The notes beneath the pieces are model-generated. The model had not been told where the DNA came from. It saw only the letters and a program-made list of their open reading frames with translations, and did not search any database. This document shows positions 6,106-9,266 of a DNA stretch of 9,266 nucleotides, in pieces. Positions within the stretch are counted from its first letter, which is position 1. Each line of letters begins with the position of its first letter. This DNA is from Clostridia bacterium. GTDB lineage: Bacteria; Aerophobota; Aerophobia; Aerophobales; AE-B3A. The stretch spans positions 1 to 9,266 of the forward strand of contig JAUWRC010000052.1 of assembly GCA_030610745.1 (NCBI GenBank), in the 5' to 3' direction. The position numbers and the translations under genes are program-made.

Positions 6106-6244
6106 CTTTAGCAATAACAGATAACTTAGCTAAACAGTGAGTAGCGAATACTCCACTGTGAGCGATAAGAGACAAGATGCCTTTCGCTCTCCCCTCTTCC
6201 ACCTTACTCACTACTGGTATAATATAAATAACTCACCATTCTGC

Positions 6245-6272
6245 TTACAGCTTAAAACTTACGGCCTACAGC
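6245..6272. repeat. Heptad array TTACRGC (after ntpK)
   Basis: Four contiguous 7-bp units read TTACAGC, TTAAAAC, TTACGGC and CTACAGC. The array begins, in the minus-strand sense, 4 nt after the ntpK stop codon. The rest of the 183-nt space to the HicB-like gene (6094-6244) holds degenerate repeat-like words but no gene, RNA or clear promoter that I can support. Confidence 0.7.
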
Positions 6273-6276
6273 TGGA

Positions 6277-6744
6277 TTAAACTTTTATACCTATTATCAA
6301 GAAAATAGTAACAAGGAGTCCTAATACAGCATAAAACTCCACAAATACAGCCAGAACCACTGCTTTCATTGACTCTGCTGGTCTCTTTACTGTAAGCCCT
6401 ACTCCCGCTGCGCAAACTTTTCCCTGGTGAATAGCTGAAACCAGCCCAAGAATAGCTATAGGAAGAGCAGCTAAAAGGAGACTCCATCCCTGAGCAAGTG
6501 TTAAATCAACAGGTACTCCCCCCATTAGATTGATCTTCATCATTAAGAAAAAGGCAGCCACAAAACCGTAAATTCCCTGCGTACCCGGAAGAGCAGTGAG
6601 AATGAGAAATCTTCCGAAACTCTCCGGGTGCTCAGTCATTGCCCCTGCGCTGGCTTGACCAGCATAACCTATACCAATACTTGACCCTACTCCCGCTAAA
6701 GCCACTGCTAATCCTGTTCCCAATAAAGCTAATACAAGACCCAT
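6277..6744 (-). CDS. ntpK: V-type ATP synthase subunit K (rotor ring)
   Basis: Subunit K forms the membrane rotor ring that carries H+ or Na+ through a V/A-type ATPase. The 155-residue product is a fused double hairpin with four transmembrane helices (about residues 3-26, 45-70, 85-105 and 125-152). The first hairpin has LPGTQGIYGF (52-61) with Gln in place of a carboxylate. The second has HQGKV (106-110) and VEFYAVLG with the ion-binding Glu136. By motif matching to Enterococcus hirae NtpK, the sodium ligands L61, T64, Q65, Q110 and E139 correspond to L52, T55, Q56, Q107 and E136, and Y68 to Y59, so sodium coupling is likely. The start has AAGGAGG 7 nt upstream. Upstream is uvrB rather than subunit I; downstream are the HicB-like gene and ntpE. 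Confidence 0.95.
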   Translation of the reverse strand: MGLVLALLGTGLAVALAGVGSSIGIGYAGQASAGAMTEHPESFGRFLILTALPGTQGIYGFVAAFFLMMKINLMGGVPVDLTLAQGWSLLLAALPIAILGLVSAIHQGKVCAAGVGLTVKRPAESMKAVVLAVFVEFYAVLGLLVTIFLIIGIKV

Positions 6745-6751
6745 TTAATAT

Positions 6752-6758
6752 CCTCCTT
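6752..6758 (-). promoter_or_regulatory. Shine-Dalgarno of ntpK
   Basis: AAGGAGG on the minus strand lies 7 nt before the ntpK ATG at 6744. Such a strong site fits a rotor subunit needed in many copies per complex. Confidence 0.8.
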
Positions 6759-6762
6759 CATT

Positions 6763-6776
6763 CTCGTTGTTCGTGT
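6763..6776. repeat. Heptad array CTCGTNN, short copy 3
   Basis: Two units, CTCGTTG and TTCGTGT, lie just upstream of the ntpK ribosome binding site in the uvrB-ntpK space. This is the shortest of the four loci of the family. Confidence 0.6.
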
Positions 6777-6789
6777 CCCCTCACCCCTT

Positions 6790-6812
6790 CCCTCTCCCCT
6801 GTGGGGAGAGGG
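6790..6812. repeat. Perfect GC-rich hairpin between uvrB and ntpK
   Basis: CCCTCTCCCC (6790-6799), a 3-nt loop and its exact reverse complement (6803-6812) form a 10-bp stem. It lies 24 nt beyond the uvrB stop. No T-run follows on the minus strand, where uvrB transcripts would end, so it is not a standard intrinsic terminator. It could be a dispersed palindromic repeat that stabilises mRNA ends or attenuates read-through from uvrB into ntpK. Confidence 0.75.
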
Positions 6813-6835
6813 AAAAAGAAAAACTGGAATCCTTC

Positions 6836-8890
6836 CTAAAAAGCAGCCTGTCCCCTTTTCTCTTTATTTCTCCTTCGAGCAACGAGCAACGAGCGACGAG
6901 CAACGAGCGACGAGCAACGATTCTTAAGTTCCTTTATTCTATCCCGAAACCCTGCTGCTTTTTCAAATTCCAGATTCTCCGCTGCTTGCCTCATTTTTCT
7001 CTCAAGTATCTGCATGAGGCGAGAAACCTCCGAGGGAGGGATATATTCTACTTTTTCTTCCCCTACAGCCATCCTTTCATATTTATTCGTAGTATAAGTC
7101 TCGATATCATCTAAAATAGCTTTACGAATAGTAGTAGGGGTGATATTATGCGAACGATTATATTGCAGCTGAATCTCTCTTCTTCTGCCTGTCTCTTTTA
7201 AAGCTCGCTTCATGGAAGAGGTTTCCTCATCAGCATAAAGGATTACTTCCCCTTCCACATTACGAGATGCTCTTCCTGCCGTTTGGATTATAGAGGTTTC
7301 CGACCTCAAAGAACCTTCTTTGTCAGCATCCATGATAGCTACCAGAGAGACCTCAGGTAGATCCAGCCCTTCTCTGAGAAGATTAATTCCCACCAAAACA
7401 TCAAACTCCCCTAACCTTAACTCCCTCAGTATCTTGGATCTTTCTATTGTTTCTACCTCGGAATGAAGATAACGCACCCTTACTCCCAGCTCTTCCAGAT
7501 ATTCGGTAAGGTCCTCGGCCATTCTCTTGGTCAAAGTAGTTACCAGAACTCTCTGTTTTTTCTCCACTCGCTTCTTAATCTCCTCCAGTAGATCATCAAC
7601 AGGATGAGTAGCTGGCTTCACTACAATCCTGGGATCTACCAATCCCGTGGGACGAATAAGCTGCTCGGCTATTTGTGAACTTCTCTGCACCTCATAAAGA
7701 GAAGGAGTAGCTGAAACATAGACGAGCTGATTAATCAAAGATTCAAATTCACCATACTTCAAAGGACGATTATCATAGGCAGAAGGAAGACGAAATCCAT
7801 ATTTTATCAGGTTATCTTTGCGAGCCCTATCTCCTCCGTACATAGCGTGAATTTGAGGAATGGTCTGATGAGACTCATCAATGAACAATAAATAATCTTC
7901 AGGGAAATAATCAATGAGACAGGAAGGGCGCTCACCCGGGGCTCTGCCTGAAAAATAACGAGAATAATTCTCTATCCCTGTGCAATACCCTATTTCACTT
8001 ATCATTTCCAGGTCGTAGTTAGTCCTCGTCTCCAGCCTCTGGGCTTCCAGAAGTTTTCCTTGAGATCTGAATTCAGCAAGCCTTTGCTTAAGCTCCTTTT
8101 TAATAGATTGCAAAACGTAATCTAACCTTTCCGGAGGGGCCAGGTAATGAGTAGCTGGATAAATATAAATCTTCTTAAAGCTGTTTTTTGTATCTCTGGT
8201 TAAAGGGTCAAAGAGAGAGATTTTCTCTATCTCATCTCCCCATAACTCTATCCTTATGGCCTCCTTTTCATAGGCAGGAAAAATCTCAATAATATCCCCT
8301 CTTACTCTGAACTTTCCTCGAGAAAAATCAATGTCATTGCGCTCATACCTCATCTCTATCAATTTCTTCAAAATCTTTGTCCGCTCTAACCTCTCCCCTA
8401 CCCTCACTTCCAAGAGCATTTCTCGATAATCCTTAGGAGAACCCAAACCATATATACAGGAGACGCTGGCTACAATTATAGTATCTCGGCATTCTAATAG
8501 GGAACGCGTAGCTGAGTGACGCATCCTGTCTATTTTATCATTAATAGAAGCATCTTTCTCAATATAGAGATCCGTCTGGGGAATATAGGCCTCGGGCTGG
8601 TAATAATCGTAATAAGAAACAAAATATTCTACGCGATTGTTGGGGAATAGAGAGGAAAACTCACTAAAGAGCTGGGCGGCCAGGGTCTTATTATGGGAGA
8701 TAACCAGAGTAGGCCTTTGTACTTGTTGAATGACATTAGCCATAGTAAAAGTTTTGCCAGAACCAGTAACGCCAATTAAAGTTTGCTCTTTTAAGCCCTT
8801 TTTGATTCCCTTTACTAATTTCTCTATAGCCTGGGGCTGATCACCCCGCGGCTTAAGCTCAGTAATTAACTGAAAATTATTTTCTCGCAT
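6836..8890 (-). CDS. uvrB: Excinuclease ABC subunit B
   Basis: UvrB is the DNA-damage verification helicase of nucleotide excision repair, loaded by UvrA and then binding UvrC. The 684-residue product has Walker A GVTGSGKT (40-47), the strand-separating beta-hairpin segment YYDYYQPEAYIP (93-104), DESH (338-341), GLVDPR (416-421), helicase motif VI QTAGRASRN (536-544) and the UvrC-binding UVR helix pair (about 622-656: LMQILERKMRQAAENLEFEK and on). The family is usually about 660-675 residues. Here the tail after ELKN is foreign: residues 658-672 (SSLVARR, SLLVARR) are read from CGAGCRA heptads, and 673-684 from a second short element, which also gives the stop. The ATG at 8890 gives a normal N-terminus but has no clear Shine-Dalgarno. 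The hairpin unit D lies 19 nt upstream. Confidence 0.97.
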   Translation of the reverse strand: MRENNFQLITELKPRGDQPQAIEKLVKGIKKGLKEQTLIGVTGSGKTFTMANVIQQVQRPTLVISHNKTLAAQLFSEFSSLFPNNRVEYFVSYYDYYQPEAYIPQTDLYIEKDASINDKIDRMRHSATRSLLECRDTIIVASVSCIYGLGSPKDYREMLLEVRVGERLERTKILKKLIEMRYERNDIDFSRGKFRVRGDIIEIFPAYEKEAIRIELWGDEIEKISLFDPLTRDTKNSFKKIYIYPATHYLAPPERLDYVLQSIKKELKQRLAEFRSQGKLLEAQRLETRTNYDLEMISEIGYCTGIENYSRYFSGRAPGERPSCLIDYFPEDYLLFIDESHQTIPQIHAMYGGDRARKDNLIKYGFRLPSAYDNRPLKYGEFESLINQLVYVSATPSLYEVQRSSQIAEQLIRPTGLVDPRIVVKPATHPVDDLLEEIKKRVEKKQRVLVTTLTKRMAEDLTEYLEELGVRVRYLHSEVETIERSKILRELRLGEFDVLVGINLLREGLDLPEVSLVAIMDADKEGSLRSETSIIQTAGRASRNVEGEVILYADEETSSMKRALKETGRRREIQLQYNRSHNITPTTIRKAILDDIETYTTNKYERMAVGEEKVEYIPPSEVSRLMQILERKMRQAAENLEFEKAAGFRDRIKELKNRCSSLVARRSLLVARRRNKEKRGQAAF
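6838..6861 (-). repeat. Possible dispersed element at uvrB stop
   Basis: On the minus strand the segment reads AAAAGGGGACAGGCTGC followed by a T-run (TTTTT) and the uvrB TAG. It has the look of a short dispersed element: purine-rich, with a GGGGACAGGCTG core and then T's. It lies directly downstream of the heptad array inside the uvrB frame. Only one copy occurs in the window, so the repeat status rests on its composition and position. Confidence 0.3.
6876..6920. repeat. Heptad array CGAGCRA, copy 4 (inside uvrB 3' end)
   Basis: Six perfect contiguous units read CGAGCAA, CGAGCAA, CGAGCGA, CGAGCAA, CGAGCGA and CGAGCAA, then CGA. This is the reverse complement of the CTCGTNN family in a different phase. 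It is the longest and cleanest array in the window and is translated as part of UvrB, giving a 7-residue peptide period. Confidence 0.9.
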
Positions 8891-8908
8891 AATTAAAAAC
8901 CGTATATA

Positions 8909-8930
8909 GTGCCATAAATGGCACCGCTAC
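8909..8930 (-). repeat. GTAGCG palindromic unit D
   Basis: Read on the minus strand, GTAGCG is followed by GTGCCAT-TT-ATGGCAC, a perfect 7-bp-arm palindrome. It lies in the 67-nt space between the TonB-like gene and uvrB. Its arm triplet GCC/GGC is the swapped version of unit B's GGC/GCC. Confidence 0.8.
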
Positions 8931-8957
8931 TCCAACCTGCCTCTTCTGGCTCAAGGA

Positions 8958-9266
8958 TTACCTTTGGGGGAACTCGAATATAAAAATTACTGTTCCGTCC
9001 TGTATTTCTTCTCCTTTAATGGAAGTAAATCCCCACCTCATCAAAGCCTGGCAGGCACACTCATCCAATTCTGAACACCCTGAGCTGAGTGCGACTTCCA
9101 CTCCACTAACCATTCCATCGGGACGGACGCTGCATTCCACCTTTACCTTGCCTGTTATCCCCTGCTCCTCTGCCCAATCAGGATAAGGAGGTCCAAACGG
9201 TCTTTCAGCTCTGTTTCTTAAAGATTCGCTAATTTCGAACTTAACCTCTCCCTCCTTTCCTAATTC
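8958..9266 (-). CDS. TonB-family C-terminal domain protein, 5' partial
   Basis: The frame stays open from the right edge to the stop at 8958-8960, giving at least 102 residues. The codons before the GTG at 9140 are clearly part of the protein, so that GTG is not the start. The sequence fits the TonB C-terminal domain: GPPYPDWAEEQGITGKVKV, then ECSVRPDGMVSGVEVALSSG, then the LDE...ALMRWGF pattern. TonB couples the energised inner membrane to outer-membrane receptors, and this domain contacts the receptor's TonB box. If this is a true TonB, the cell has an outer membrane. Four cysteines (ECSV and GCSELDECAC) are unusual for this domain. The N-terminal anchor and linker lie outside the window, so a related TonB-domain protein of other function is possible. 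uvrB follows after 67 nt. Confidence 0.82.
   Translation of the reverse strand, partial: ELGKEGEVKFEISESLRNRAERPFGPPYPDWAEEQGITGKVKVECSVRPDGMVSGVEVALSSGCSELDECACQALMRWGFTSIKGEEIQDGTVIFIFEFPQR

Noticed and set aside
6215..6223. Extended -10 promoter TGGTATAAT on the plus strand, antisense to the ntpK transcript side
   Set aside because: The match is perfect, but no plus-strand gene follows, no -35 is visible, and AT-rich spacer makes chance likely.
6119..6240. Small RNA or leader in the ntpK-hicB space
   Set aside because: There are weak inverted words such as CAGTGAGTAG and TACTCAC, but no stable structure, terminator or promoter to support an RNA gene.
5848..6276. HicAB toxin-antitoxin pair
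   Set aside because: No HicA-like frame lies on either side of the HicB-like gene, and no DNA-binding domain is seen in it.
6790..6812. Rho-independent terminator of uvrB
   Set aside because: The stem is strong, but the minus-strand sequence after it is AGGGG-rich and not a T-run.
3181..6920. CRISPR array
   Set aside because: The repeats are 7 bp or 22 bp without regular spacers, and no cas gene is present.

Overview
The window holds two convergent gene blocks from a moderately AT-rich bacterial chromosome, probably an uncultured, anaerobic, deep-branching bacterium. The evidence for this is indirect: a Firmicutes-like ispE-spoVG pair, an alpha-type glutamine synthetase, a V-type rather than F-type ATPase, an archaeal/clostridial-style two-subunit isopropylmalate dehydratase, and intergenic spaces filled with short repeats. 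I cannot fix the phylum from this sequence alone.

Plus-strand block (1-3178): the 3' part of ispE (isoprenoid precursor synthesis), spoVG (small nucleic-acid-binding regulator), glnA (glutamine synthetase) and era (ribosome-assembly GTPase). They are packed as one transcription unit: 1 nt between ispE and spoVG, an 11-nt overlap of spoVG with glnA, and the glnA stop directly abutting the era start.

Minus-strand block (9266-3294, read right to left): a TonB-family C-terminal domain protein cut by the right edge, uvrB (excision repair), ntpK (V-ATPase rotor subunit with a full sodium-ligand set), a solitary HicB-like protein, ntpE (V-ATPase peripheral stalk), leuC and leuD (aconitase-family dehydratase, leucine pathway or a relative). 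The other V-ATPase genes (I, C, F, A, B, D) and leuA/leuB are not here, so the V-ATPase genes are split in this genome.

The most unusual content lies between the genes. Nearly every space on the minus-strand side, plus the convergent space after era, carries short arrays with a strict 7-bp period but different core words: CTCGTNN (four loci), CGCTANN (two), TTACRGC (one) and a short CTCACNN pair. They start at, or run into, the 3' ends of genes. They encode the last residues of UvrB, the HicB-like protein and LeuD, and supply most of the ribosome binding site of ntpE. A second family consists of 22-nt units made of GTAGCG plus a 16-nt perfect or near-perfect palindrome. Its four copies have different arm sequences but keep base pairing. 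Three copies lie between leuC and leuD and one lies upstream of uvrB. No tRNA, rRNA, CRISPR array, transposase gene or convincing intrinsic terminator was seen. No stretch without a gene exceeds about 185 nt.
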